From positions 1-37,565 of the forward strand of contig JACCVY010000122.1 in the NCBI GenBank assembly GCA_013697915.1: DNA of 37,565 nucleotides, read 5' to 3'. The notes beneath the pieces are model-generated. The model searched no databases, had not been told where the DNA came from, and saw nothing but the letters and a program-made list of their open reading frames with translations. The position numbers and the translations under genes are program-made. Shown one piece after another: positions 17,975 to 26,018 of this stretch (position 1 is its first letter; every line of letters begins with the position of its first letter). This DNA comes from Blastocatellia bacterium (GTDB lineage Bacteria > Acidobacteriota > Blastocatellia > Pyrinomonadales > Pyrinomonadaceae).

Positions 17975-18008
17975 TTGGCCGCAGCCTGCGGAGCAGGCTT
18001 GCGTAGTG

Positions 18009-18755
18009 TTATCCGGCCGCCGCCATATCGGCTTCGCTGATGTCGAAATTGGCTGAGACTTTTTGCACGTCGTCGTGATCTTCCAGGGCTTCCATTAACT
18101 TCAGCATCTGCTTTGCTTCGCTGCCCTCGAGCTTCTTGTATTCCTTGGGCACCATTTCGACTTCAGCAACCTGCGGTTCAACGCCGGCTTTCTTCATTGC
18201 TTCGAGCACCTTATCAAAGTCGCCTGGTGATGTGATGATCTCAAAGTTGTCTTCATCATCGCGCAAATCTTCTGCGCCGGCATCGGTGACGATCTCAAAA
18301 AGTTCTTCTTCCGACTTGGCACTTTTGGCCACCACGATGTACCCCTTCTTCTCGAACATCCAGGCGACGGCGCCGGCTGCCGCCAGGTTTCCTCCGTTCT
18401 TGGAAAACGCGTGGCGAATCTCGGCCACGGTGCGATTGCGATTGTCGGTCATCGATTCAATCAGGAGCGCCACGCCGCCTGGTCCATAACCTTCGTAAGT
18501 GATCTCTTCGTAGTTGACGCCTTCTTCTTCGCCGGTGCCGCGACGAACAGCGCGTTCGATCGTGTCGTTGGGCATGTTGCCGTTCTTGGCGTCGAGGATA
18601 GCCTTGCGCAGCCGGGCGTTACCCTCCGGGTCACCGCCGCCCGAGCGCGCGGCAACGGTTATTTCCTTGATGAATTTTGTGAACAGCTTGCCGCGCTTGG
18701 CATCCAGCGCGCCTTTCTTGTGCTTAATACTATGCCATTTCGAATGTCCGGACAT
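18009..18755 (-). CDS. yebC: YebC/PmpR family protein
   Basis: 248 residues, the standard length. It opens [27 protein letters not shown] and contains the conserved [15 protein letters not shown] and [22 protein letters not shown] segments. The three YebC domains are all complete. The family was described as transcriptional regulators (PmpR) and, for some members, as factors that help ribosomes through stalling sequences; which applies here is open. In many bacteria yebC neighbours ruvC; here ruvC is ~5.5 kb away on the same strand. A long inverted repeat separates it from the kinase gene. Confidence 0.95.
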   Translation of the reverse strand: MSGHSKWHSIKHKKGALDAKRGKLFTKFIKEITVAARSGGGDPEGNARLRKAILDAKNGNMPNDTIERAVRRGTGEEEGVNYEEITYEGYGPGGVALLIESMTDNRNRTVAEIRHAFSKNGGNLAAAGAVAWMFEKKGYIVVAKSAKSEEELFEIVTDAGAEDLRDDEDNFEIITSPGDFDKVLEAMKKAGVEPQVAEVEMVPKEYKKLEGSEAKQMLKLMEALEDHDDVQKVSANFDISEADMAAAG

Positions 18756-18820
18756 TTCGCTTCGAGTCCTTAATTAAGAGTCAGACTGTAGGTTTTGCAG
18801 GCCGGGAATATATCACAGAA

Positions 18821-18943
18821 ATTAGCGGCCGCGGATTAACCCGGATAATATAAGGATCTGAATAAAAGACAACAATGTACTGCTTTCCTCTCGAATGCTT
18901 TTCTATTCATATCCGCGCTTGTCCGCGTTAATCCGCGGCTAAT
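18821..18943. repeat. Inverted repeat with 'GCGGATTAA' arms
   Basis: The left arm 18821-18868 begins ATTAGCGGCCGCGGATTAAC. The right arm 18898-18943 ends GTTAATCCGCGGCTAAT. About 45 bp can pair imperfectly around a ~29-bp loop. It lies downstream of the kinase stop (18953) and upstream of yebC. The arms show a weak internal 8-9-bp periodicity (CGCGGATT, CGCGG). There is no gene in this gap. Confidence 0.8.
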
Positions 18944-18952
18944 AACTTCTTC

Positions 18953-21883
18953 TCACTTAAGTTGTTCGTATTCCTTCTTTGCCTGGACCAGCACGGGCAA
19001 ATCCTGGTCAGCATCCTTCCAGGTGGCAAAGAAATCCTGATACTCCTTGCGGCTCTTCGACGTATTGCCATCAAGTGCGGCGGCCCGCGCGAGTCCGACG
19101 TGCGCCAGCGGATACAGCAGGGAAAAAATCTCGACCGTACGATGATCCAGGATCTTTTGATACTCGAGGGCAGCCTCTTTTCCGGAGCGCTGGCCAAGAT
19201 AAGCCTGGCCACGAACGTAGTTAATCCCGAAGCCCGCAACGGCACCCAGCTCAAAACGGCTGGCTGGCTTTAATATCTCGATTGCTTGAGCGTAGTTGCC
19301 CCGGCTGTTTTCAATCGCAGCGCGAATCATTGGAATCGTTATGTTGATATTTATTGATTCCTGGGGAAACCGCTTAGCCAGCTCATCGGCAAGCGCTTGA
19401 GCTTGAGCCGTATCACCGCATTGAGCAAACGCCATAGCGGCGACGCCCAAATCAACCTTGCCGCGGGAAATACCTATGGCGTGCGTGGCCATCTGCCTGG
19501 CTTCCGGGCATTGGCCCAGGACTGCATGCGCGAAGGCTGCGTTGGCCTCATATTGGCTCGCATTTTCCTTACGATCCCGGGTCATCAGCAATTCAGTTGA
19601 GCGCCGCGTGAAATCCAGAGCTTTTCTCCACTGTCCACGGCTGAGCACTGTTCCGGTCTGCAAGTCGAAGAAATCAGGTTCAGTTGTCTTGCTCGCGAAC
19701 CAGTCGAGGTCTTTCTTCATGGTGTCTTCGTCGCCACGGAGGAATGCGATCTGGTAACTATAGGAGCGGTAGATGCCTCGATCAGGGTTTTGACCAAGAG
19801 TCTGCTCGAGCGTCTGCTTTGCTTCGTCCAGACGGCCCAGCTTGATAAAACAATCCACTACGTTGCTCTGGGCAGTAGCGTTGGTCGGACTGAGGCGAAC
19901 AGCCTCGCGGGACTCCTTAAGCGCGTCTTCGTACTCTCCGCTGAAGGTGTAATTCACTGCCAGATTATTATGTGGGATGTAATCGTTCGGATAAGTCTGC
20001 GCCCAAGCTTTCAGTATATTGATTACTTCGTCGCGGTTACCGGTCACGTAACTGTGGTACTTCTCTGAAATATAAAACTTCTCGTGCTCGCTGACCCGGT
20101 CGCGAAGGTCATAAGCCTTCTGCGAATACTCCTTCGCGACTTCAGTCTCGCCCCAGTTGTTAAAGGCAACGGCCAGCCGCGCGTAGGCCATCGCAAAGTT
20201 CGGGTCAACTTCGATGGCGCGTTTGTAAAAAGGTACTGCTTCGCGATCCTGACCCTTTTGGCGCAATTCATTCCCTTGAGAGAAAGCCTTGAGGGCTTCA
20301 AGCGAAGACGTGGTCGCCTGCTCGATCGGCGCATCAAACTTCTTAATCGATCCCAACGATTCGCCCAGCTTTTCGCGAAGTTGCGAGGCCACGCGGCCCA
20401 GCGTGCTTAGTACTTGTTCCTTGCTGTCCGCTTCTCCCTGTTCGCGCGCGATCGCATCACCGCTTTGCACGTTGATCGCTTCCAACGTGATCACATAGTG
20501 ACTGCCCAGACTCGAAATTGAGCCGGCAAGCATCGCCTTCAAACCCTGTCGTTGCCCAATTTCACGCGCCACATCTCTGGTTACGCGATCATCGGATGAG
20601 CGACCCATGAAACGCAGCGCCTCACGCACTCTGTCTTCAGGATAAATATTCAGAAAAGGAGACTGTCCCAGTTGCACTGCCAGCGCTTGCTTGAGAGTTC
20701 CATCAAAGACCGGCTCGCCTGTCGTGTTTACAAAATCAGCGAGCAGCACAGTGTCTTTGTCGGTAAGCGCCTGCGCGTGATGAAAATAGAAAAAGACTCC
20801 GGCGCCAACCAACACGACAAAGAGTGCGGCGAAGATACCCGCACCGGTCTTGTGACGTTTGATTTCGCTGACAATGTATTCCGCGCTCGATGGCGCATGT
20901 GTCGCCGTTTGCTCAGCAGTCGGCGGCACGCGATCTGAAATTGTTGGTGCCGCGCCGGCCGCGCTAATCGTCGATCTACCCAGGGTGTCAGGTGAAACTG
21001 AACGCTCTAGTTCAGCTTCGAATTCGATCTTCTGCTTCAACCGGCGCAGATCAGTTAACAATTCCCTAATGGTCTGATAGCGCTCGTCTCGGTCCTTGCG
21101 TAGCGCCTTGGTGATAATCCAATCAAGCTCCGCCGGGACGTTGGGGGCGAAGCGCGCGAGTGGCGGCGCTTCTTTTTGCGTGATTGAAACCAGAACGTCA
21201 GTTGAGGTCTCGCCTTCGAAAGGCGTGCGGCCCGCCACCATCTCATACAACACCACGCCGAGGCTCCAGATATCGCTGCGCGCATCAACTGCCTTGCCAC
21301 GCGCTTGTTCCGGCGACATGTAATGAGACGTGCCCATCACCACGCCGGCGTCGGTGTGCACCAAAACTCGCGTAGATGCTTCGTCGTCAGACGAACTGCG
21401 ATCGATCGAACTCTCGGTAAGTTTCGCCAGTCCAAAATCAAGCACCTTAACGTAGCCGTTGCGGCGGATCATGATGTTGTCCGGCTTGATGTCGCGATGA
21501 ATGATGCCGGCCGAGTGTGCTTCTTCCAGGGCGCCGGCCACTTGCACGGCGATATCGAGAATCTCGGCAACGTCCATAGGCGTGCCTGAAATCTTTCGGC
21601 GCAACGTGGCGCCGTCGATGTATTCAGTGGCGATGAAGTGTTTGTCGGCGTCGCTGCCGACCTCATGAATCGTGAGAATGTTAGGATGGTTAAGGGCCGA
21701 CGCGGCACAGGCTTCCTGTTCAAAGCGATGGAGCCGGTCACGGTTGGTGGTGTACTCTTCGCCTAATATCTTCAGCGCGACTTTTCGTCCGAGCTTGGTA
21801 TCTTCGGCGAGATACACTTCACCCATGCCGCCCGCTCCGAGCTTTTCTAAAATCCGGTAATGGGAAATTCTCTCGTTTTCCAT
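18953..21883 (-). CDS. Transmembrane Ser/Thr protein kinase with FlgO/CsgG-like and TPR C-terminal half
   Basis: 976 residues from ATG 21883; a TTG six codons upstream (21901) is possible. The kinase domain (~8-280) has LGAGGMGEVY, the ATP-anchoring K38 (VALK), HRDIKPDN with D131, DFG at ~149-151 and the APE-like SPEQARGKAVDARSDIWSLGVVLYEM. One membrane helix lies at ~347-368. The outer half begins with a FlgO/CsgG-like segment (LLADFVNTTGEPVFDGTLKQAL, to ~520), followed by about eight TPR-like units to the C-terminus (RAIEVDPNFAMAYARLAVAF is typical). All catalytic residues are present. This is a common Acidobacteriota layout. The signal sensed and the substrates are unknown. It is located in the inner membrane with the kinase in the cytoplasm. 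Confidence 0.93.
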   Translation of the reverse strand: MENERISHYRILEKLGAGGMGEVYLAEDTKLGRKVALKILGEEYTTNRDRLHRFEQEACAASALNHPNILTIHEVGSDADKHFIATEYIDGATLRRKISGTPMDVAEILDIAVQVAGALEEAHSAGIIHRDIKPDNIMIRRNGYVKVLDFGLAKLTESSIDRSSSDDEASTRVLVHTDAGVVMGTSHYMSPEQARGKAVDARSDIWSLGVVLYEMVAGRTPFEGETSTDVLVSITQKEAPPLARFAPNVPAELDWIITKALRKDRDERYQTIRELLTDLRRLKQKIEFEAELERSVSPDTLGRSTISAAGAAPTISDRVPPTAEQTATHAPSSAEYIVSEIKRHKTGAGIFAALFVVLVGAGVFFYFHHAQALTDKDTVLLADFVNTTGEPVFDGTLKQALAVQLGQSPFLNIYPEDRVREALRFMGRSSDDRVTRDVAREIGQRQGLKAMLAGSISSLGSHYVITLEAINVQSGDAIAREQGEADSKEQVLSTLGRVASQLREKLGESLGSIKKFDAPIEQATTSSLEALKAFSQGNELRQKGQDREAVPFYKRAIEVDPNFAMAYARLAVAFNNWGETEVAKEYSQKAYDLRDRVSEHEKFYISEKYHSYVTGNRDEVINILKAWAQTYPNDYIPHNNLAVNYTFSGEYEDALKESREAVRLSPTNATAQSNVVDCFIKLGRLDEAKQTLEQTLGQNPDRGIYRSYSYQIAFLRGDEDTMKKDLDWFASKTTEPDFFDLQTGTVLSRGQWRKALDFTRRSTELLMTRDRKENASQYEANAAFAHAVLGQCPEARQMATHAIGISRGKVDLGVAAMAFAQCGDTAQAQALADELAKRFPQESININITIPMIRAAIENSRGNYAQAIEILKPASRFELGAVAGFGINYVRGQAYLGQRSGKEAALEYQKILDHRTVEIFSLLYPLAHVGLARAAALDGNTSKSRKEYQDFFATWKDADQDLPVLVQAKKEYEQLK

Positions 21884-21980
21884 CTTGCGGTCGTCGACCA
21901 AACGCCTAAAAAAATCTTAACTTATTTAACGGTCGGGGGCTGATGTTGGTTTCAATATTCCCCTCTGCCGATCCGCGCTG

Positions 21981-22277
21981 TCAACGCGTCTTTTGCGCTG
22001 CGACGGTGTTCAAAATTTCCGGTAAGCATTGGCTTACAGTGACTCGTTTGGTTTTGGACGCATGTCCGGAGTTGATTGCGACTGCGCTTCGAGAAACATG
22101 CAGCGCTTTTGCCAGCACGGCGATCAGTTCTCGATTCGCAGCGCCGTCAACCGGCGGAGCGGCAAGCCGCACGCGCAAGGCGCCGTTGTGCTCGCCGGCG
22201 ATTTCGCTTCGCGAAGCGCGCGGCACAACATAAACCTGAAACGTCACGCCGCCATCCTTCTCGGAATAACTAATCAT
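21981..22277 (-). CDS. yggU: YggU/DUF167 family protein
   Basis: 98 residues, the normal length for DUF167. It contains VYVVPRASRSEIAGEHNGALRVRLAAPPVDGAANRELIAVLAKAL, the family core, then the INSGHASKTKRVTV segment. The function of the family is unknown. Its start codon at 22277 abuts the first unit of an inverted repeat, so the ribosome-binding region (GGCGGAT) is made of repeat sequence. It belongs to the yggS-yggT-yggU cluster but is parted from yggT by ~536 bp of repeats. The kinase gene follows after ~98 bp. Confidence 0.9.
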   Translation of the reverse strand: MISYSEKDGGVTFQVYVVPRASRSEIAGEHNGALRVRLAAPPVDGAANRELIAVLAKALHVSRSAVAINSGHASKTKRVTVSQCLPEILNTVAAQKTR

Positions 22278-22806
22278 ATCCGCCGTTTACGCAGATTTCA
22301 CAGATTACCGAATCACAAACTGTCAATGCCCTGCGAATATCAGGTGAAACCTCAACGTTTAATCATTTGCGCGGAAAATAAGGTACAAGACTAAAGGAAC
22401 CTCTGACTAGGGTATTGAAAAGTTTGCATTGAGCCAGCGAAGCGCGGCGTTAGCATAAAGCCTGGGGTAGAGCGAAGCGGAACCCCAGGATCGTTGACAT
22501 ATGATGCATGAGCCCGCGAACGCGGGCGACAGCGGCACATGATGAGTAAAGCGTAGCCTTCTCGCTATCGTACGCTCCACGCGCTGGTCCTCCTAACTGC
22601 CGTTGACCTGGGTTCCGCTTCGCTCCACCCCAGGGCGGGGTCCCCAGCCGAGCAGCTCGGCTGGGGTGCGAGACTTTACGCTTTCACCCGCTTCGCGGAT
22701 TGTGGAAAGCCCAATTAACTTGTTCAGAGTTTCCTAAACTCTCATTCGACAACTCGATTTTTCTTCATGTCTTCTTGATCTGTGTAATCTGCGCAATCTG
22801 CGGATT
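22278..22806. repeat. Composite repeat filling the yggT-yggU gap: 9-bp-unit arms enclosing CCTGGGGT hairpins
   Basis: The outer arms are 22278-22307 and 22776-22805. They are built of ATCCGC/CGCAGATTA/CACAGATTA units and are mutually complementary. Inside are CCTGGGGT...ACCCCAGG (22461-22489) and its inverted copy (22608-22635). Other hairpins are GCCCGCG-aa-CGCGGGC (~22512-22527) and CCCCAGCCGAGC facing GCTCGGCTGGGG (22642-22666). No T-run follows any hairpin. I see no gene in this 536-bp stretch. Confidence 0.82.
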
Positions 22807-22813
22807 TCTCGAT

Positions 22814-23425
22814 TTAGGCGAAGAATACTATTGGCCAACCGCGCAAAAGTGTTCCAGCGACCGCTGCCTGCAACAGCCAAATAATGATGAACGCGACTAT
22901 CGGGGAGATGTCAAATGCGCCTACGGCCGGGACATGACGACGCAGTGGACCAAGCAATGGCTCAGTAACATTCACCAGGAATCGCATCATACGGTTTTTG
23001 TAGCCCACCGTTCCCCACGAAAGAATAATGCGCAGAAAGATCAGCAAACTATAAAAGCCAAGCAGGCCGTAAAGCAGGTAACCCATGGTTGCGATGACCG
23101 AGTGAGCGCCAATGCTGAACAGAATTCCTGCGATGGTATTTGCAATACCCGAGACAAGCTGCAAAACGAACCACCCGAGCAGGATTGCCAGGAGGATCGC
23201 TACCAACGGCGCATACTTTGGATCGACCGCCATGCGGGCGAGGGTACGACGCACGGGACCGATGACGGGATCCGTCAGCCGGCGAATTGTTATTGAACTC
23301 CAGCCAAATGGATTGAGATCTGCCTGATTCGCAATCAGGCGCAATAAGATCAAGACGATGACGACAGCGATCGCCGTTATCAACGCCCAACTGATGAACC
23401 AGTAAAGTTTGCCAAGAAGAAACAT
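22814..23425 (-). CDS. yggT: YggT family membrane protein
   Basis: 203 residues with two YGGT repeats, each a pair of membrane helices around a conserved loop. The first repeat has LNPFGWSSITIRRLTDPVIGPVRR (~38-60). The second has NRMMRFLVNVTEPLLGPLRRHVP (~143-165), followed by DISPIVAFIIIWLLQ. A hydrophobic N-terminus and four further helices are visible. Homologues (YggT, YlmG) are linked to osmotic tolerance, chloroplast nucleoid distribution and cell division, without a fixed mechanism. It lies 7 bp downstream of yggS, so the two are certainly co-transcribed. Confidence 0.93.
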   Translation of the reverse strand: MFLLGKLYWFISWALITAIAVVIVLILLRLIANQADLNPFGWSSITIRRLTDPVIGPVRRTLARMAVDPKYAPLVAILLAILLGWFVLQLVSGIANTIAGILFSIGAHSVIATMGYLLYGLLGFYSLLIFLRIILSWGTVGYKNRMMRFLVNVTEPLLGPLRRHVPAVGAFDISPIVAFIIIWLLQAAVAGTLLRGWPIVFFA

Positions 23426-23432
23426 GAAGGTC

Positions 23433-24158
23433 CTACCCCCGCTCGCCGAAAAGAGCAGTACCTACGCGAATCATGGTTGCGCCTTCTTCAATTGCAACTT
23501 CGAAGTCGTGGCTCATGCCCATCGAGAGTTCACCTTTGGCCGAAGCGAAATGTCCCTGCACTTGCAACTCATCGCGTAGCTCGCGCAGGGTTTTGAAAAA
23601 AGGCCGGCTGCAATCCGGATTTTCAAAATAAGGCGGCAACGTCATTAGTCCGGTTAGACGAAGGTGTGGGCACTCTTTCAACGCCGCAAGCAAATTTGGC
23701 AGTTGCGCCGCCTCGATTCCAGACTTAGCCGCTTCCCCGCCGAGGTCGACCTGCACCAACACATCCAGGGATTGCCGGTTTTCTTCGGCGCACATTCGAT
23801 CAAGTCGTTCTGCCAAAGCGGACGAGTCAAGCGAATGAACTACATCGAAAAGACTGACTGCCCGCCGCGCCTTGTTCGTCTGCAGATGGCCCACCAAATG
23901 CCAACGAGCAGCGTCCCGTCCGAGTTCACTTATCTTTTCTTCCGCTTCCTGAACACGATTCTCACCCAGGTCCTGCATACCTAAAGCGAGCGCGGCTTTC
24001 AACGTTTCGGTTGGGTGTGTTTTGGTGATGGCAACCAGAGTTATCTCTGCGGACGAACGGCCGCAGGCCCGCGCGGCTGTCTCAATTCGTGTGCGAAAGT
24101 CCGCGAATCGGTCGTGCAGCGTTTGCAGAGCATCTGGTTTCGGCAGCATTCCCGTCAC
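23433..24158 (-). CDS. yggS: Pyridoxal phosphate homeostasis protein YggS/PLPBP
   Basis: 241 residues counting from GTG 24158; ATG 24149 is an alternative and neither has a strong ribosome site. The PLP-binding Lys is in ITLVAITKTHP (K46). Other family marks are LGENRVQEAEEK, WHLVGHLQTNKAR, VHSLDS, VLVQVDLGGEAAKSG, RLTGLMTLPP and LSMGMSHDFEVAIEEGATMIRVGTALFG. The fold is an alanine-racemase-like barrel without enzyme activity that buffers cellular PLP. It heads the yggS-yggT-yggU cluster. Confidence 0.95.
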   Translation of the reverse strand: MTGMLPKPDALQTLHDRFADFRTRIETAARACGRSSAEITLVAITKTHPTETLKAALALGMQDLGENRVQEAEEKISELGRDAARWHLVGHLQTNKARRAVSLFDVVHSLDSSALAERLDRMCAEENRQSLDVLVQVDLGGEAAKSGIEAAQLPNLLAALKECPHLRLTGLMTLPPYFENPDCSRPFFKTLRELRDELQVQGHFASAKGELSMGMSHDFEVAIEEGATMIRVGTALFGERG

Positions 24159-24426
24159 AACACAATCGAAATGAAACTGTAAGAAGGTCGCTCAAGTTGT
24201 TGGCAGGCTTACATTATCAGATCAATTCCACTGCCGCACCCGGTGATCGCGGGGGAAACATCAAGCGCAAGCCACCCGGAAGTTCTAATGTGTCAAAGTC
24301 GTGCCCGAGATTGGGGGCTGGCACGTCGATTGTTGTGAAAATGTGCAAACCGCAGCGCTCCCCGCTGTAAGAAGTTGAAATCGCGCATCAATAGCATCGC
24401 GCAATAATTTAAACAGGAGAGAATCT

Positions 24427-24864
24427 ATGAGACATTCAACTATGAGACATTCAACAAAGACCAGAATAGTTATTTTGAGTGCGGTCGCTGCCTTGTTGCT
24501 GGCGGTGTCAATTCCGACGACCTCGTTAGCACAGGGTCGGGGGAATGGACGCGGTCACGGCAAAGGCAATAGTGATCGCGCGGCTAGCGTTTGGCGAAAC
24601 GGCGATCTGCCAAATCGCATTGAGCGTGATCGCTCAAACAGAGGCTGGCGAAATAGAACCGGCAACCTGCCCAATTACAGTAAAAAGTGTGGCAAGTTTG
24701 TAAATTGCCACGACGCTCGCGCAGGACGAATTGATGGCCGCGGACCGCGTGGCACGCGAGTAGGAAACGTCATTTGGCGCAATCGATTCCGCAACCGTAA
24801 TACGAATGATGTTTGGCGCAATCGCATTCGCACTCGGCGAAACCGCGTTTACGAAAATCGCTAA
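24427..24864 (+). CDS. Exported Arg/Asn/Gly-rich basic small protein, unknown
   Basis: 145 residues with AGGAGAG just before ATG 24427. A signal peptide occupies residues ~11-35 (IVILSAVAALLLAVSIPTTSLA, cleavage before Q36). The mature chain is very basic. It has a Gly/Arg/His/Lys opening (QGRGNGRGHGKGN) and four WRN(G/R) motifs at about residues 56, 74, 117 and 130. It has only two cysteines (C88, C94), which could form a disulfide. The first 15 bp of the gene are duplicated in tandem, giving MRHSTMRHST. I recognise no family. A secreted nucleic-acid- or polysaccharide-binding role is a guess from charge alone. The 268-bp gap upstream (24159-24426) shows no other gene. Confidence 0.7.
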   Translation: MRHSTMRHSTKTRIVILSAVAALLLAVSIPTTSLAQGRGNGRGHGKGNSDRAASVWRNGDLPNRIERDRSNRGWRNRTGNLPNYSKKCGKFVNCHDARAGRIDGRGPRGTRVGNVIWRNRFRNRNTNDVWRNRIRTRRNRVYENR

Positions 24865-24940
24865 TCAGGACCATCAGCACCATTTGAGTCGGTCCACCCC
24901 CACGCGGCCTGCCCGCGCGGGGACGCCGCGAGGAAAAGTT

Positions 24941-24970
24941 GGTACTGGTTCATTTTCCTGAACCAGTACC
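24941..24970. repeat. Perfect 12-bp inverted repeat
   Basis: GGTACTGGTTCA (24941-24952) and TGAACCAGTACC (24959-24970) are perfect complements around a 6-nt loop. Only GAAAAGTT follows, so it is a weak terminator candidate. It lies 16 bp upstream of the -35 box of the tRNA gene and could also be an operator-like site. Confidence 0.6.
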
Positions 24971-24985
24971 GAAAAGTTAGGTTTC

Positions 24986-25014
24986 TTGACACGCTCCAAG
25001 CCCGTTCGCATAAT
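24986..25014 (+). promoter_or_regulatory. sigma70-type promoter of tRNA-Leu
   Basis: TTGACA at 24986-24991 and CATAAT at 25009-25014 are separated by exactly 17 bp. The tRNA begins 13 bp after the -10 box, consistent with a very short leader. Confidence 0.8.
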
Positions 25015-25026
25015 GCATTCCACACT

Positions 25027-25113
25027 GCGGATGTGGCGGAACTGGCAGACGCGCAGGTCTCAGAAGCCTGTGATGGTGACATCGTGGAGGTTCAAGTCCT
25101 CTCATCCGCACCA
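25027..25113 (+). tRNA. tRNA-Leu (anticodon CAG)
   Basis: 87 nt including an encoded CCA. The acceptor stem GCGGATG pairs with CATCCGC. The D arm is TGGCGGAACTGGCAGACGC. The anticodon stem CAGGT/GCCTG encloses the loop CTCAGAA with anticodon CAG (reads CUG). The long variable arm (GATG-GTGA-CATC) marks a class II tRNA, and the T arm contains GGTTCAAGTCC. It stands alone, with its own promoter and terminator, and no integrase gene is next to it. Confidence 0.95.
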
Positions 25114-25131
25114 ATTTTAAGCAGCAATTAG

Positions 25132-25161
25132 GCGAGTCCGAACGGGCTCGCTTTTCTTTTT
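25132..25161 (+). terminator. Rho-independent terminator of the tRNA gene
   Basis: GCGAGTCC-GAAC-GGGCTCGC forms an 8-bp GC-rich stem with a 4-nt loop, followed directly by TTTTCTTTTT. It begins 18 bp after the tRNA 3' end. Confidence 0.88.
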
Positions 25162-25271
25162 GGAACCCTCCAGCCTTCCTCGCGTTTGATTAAAAGATGT
25201 CACACCCGCAGCGGTCATGGTGTTTTACTAGTAACTGCGTTCAAGCTCGATCGTGTTAAAGGGAGCGAGGG

Positions 25272-25675
25272 ATGAAGGCCGAACACGCTGACTCAATTCA
25301 ATTGGACCGGGGCGGTCAGGAGCGGAATTCTCTCCGGGCCAGTGCGCCGCAGCCGTTTAAGATTAGCGACCGCCCGGCGCGTAATCGCGTCCAGCGTATC
25401 GCCGACCTGGCTCACATGCTTTTGAGAGAAGCTGAAACGCTGGCCTCCGACAGGACATTCACCGAAGATCAAATAAGTTGCGCACGCTGAACATCGCTGA
25501 AGGCATCGACTTTTACGACGAAGTCACTCGCTTTGAGATTACCCTCATCAGGCTCGCGCTCGAGCGCTCCGGGCGAAACCAGGCCGCCGCCGCCGCCGCC
25601 AGACTACTGCACATCAAGCCCACGACGCTGAACGTCAAGATAAAACTCTATGGGATTGAATACTCAAGATCGTAA
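25272..25675 (+). pseudogene. Fis-like helix-turn-helix protein gene with apparent -1 frameshift
   Basis: The first part (25272-25490) encodes 72 residues ending LASDRTFTEDQISCAR. The second part, open from about 25475 to 25675, encodes LRTLNIAEGIDFYDEVTRFEITLIRLALERSGRNQ and then RLLHIKPTTLNVKIKLYGIEYSRS. That is a Fis-type HTH of the kind at the C-terminus of NtrC-like regulators. Joining them by a -1 shift at AAATAAGTTG gives a smooth reading (EDQI-KLRTLNIAEG), as if one A were lost. Without the shift, the HTH part could start only at a TTG (25478). It may be a disrupted gene, a sequencing error or a recoded gene. The stop codon lies inside a heptamer repeat that follows. Confidence 0.6.
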
Positions 25676-26010
25676 ATCGTGAATCGTAAATGGTAAATAG
25701 AAGTTGGCACTGAGAGCTGCTGAGTTGGAGGACGCGGAGCGATCTGATTAGCACCGCGGCTTTAGCCCGGTGATAGCAAACTGGAATTGACAAGGAACCG
25801 TTTCTAACGGGTTTTGTTGGAGAGGATCAGGAGAAACCGTTCGAAACGGTTTAAGGAGTCATTTTGTAGAAACTTGAACACCGGGCTGAAGCCACGGTGC
25901 TAATGAGATCGCTTCGCGTTCCCGCGCTCGTAGTTCCAATCGAACTCGATATAACAACCCAAAACCGACCCACTACCGAAAACGATTCACGATTTACGAT
26001 TCACGATACA
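25668..26010. repeat. Nested element: heptamer arms (GTAAATC/GTGAATC) around a 34-bp inverted repeat
   Basis: The outer arms at 25668-25700 and 25978-26010 are heptamer arrays complementary to each other and of the same unit as 1089-1186. The inner arms at 25739-25772 and 25879-25912 are 34 bp and match at 31 positions; each contains TTAGCACCG and the mirrored CGGTGCTAA. Between the inner arms are two smaller hairpins based on AACCGTTT/AAACGGTT (25796-25814 and 25834-25852). The 343-bp gap 25676-26018 holds no gene. Confidence 0.85.
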
Positions 26011-26018
26011 CCCGCGCT

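Noticed and set aside
22700-23296. A 198-codon open frame on the plus strand
   Set aside because: It is antisense to yggT and begins in the repeat region; the predicted peptide is polar and unlike any family.
24941-24970. Perfect hairpin considered as a Rho-independent terminator of the WRN protein gene
   Set aside because: No T-run follows on either strand; it is kept only as an inverted repeat.
25027-25113. tRNA-Leu considered as an integration site for a mobile element
   Set aside because: No integrase, no repeated tRNA 3' end and no mobile-element genes were seen nearby.
25668-26010. Repeats here and elsewhere considered as a CRISPR array
   Set aside because: Units are 7 bp and contiguous or inverted, without unique spacers of regular length, and no cas gene is present.
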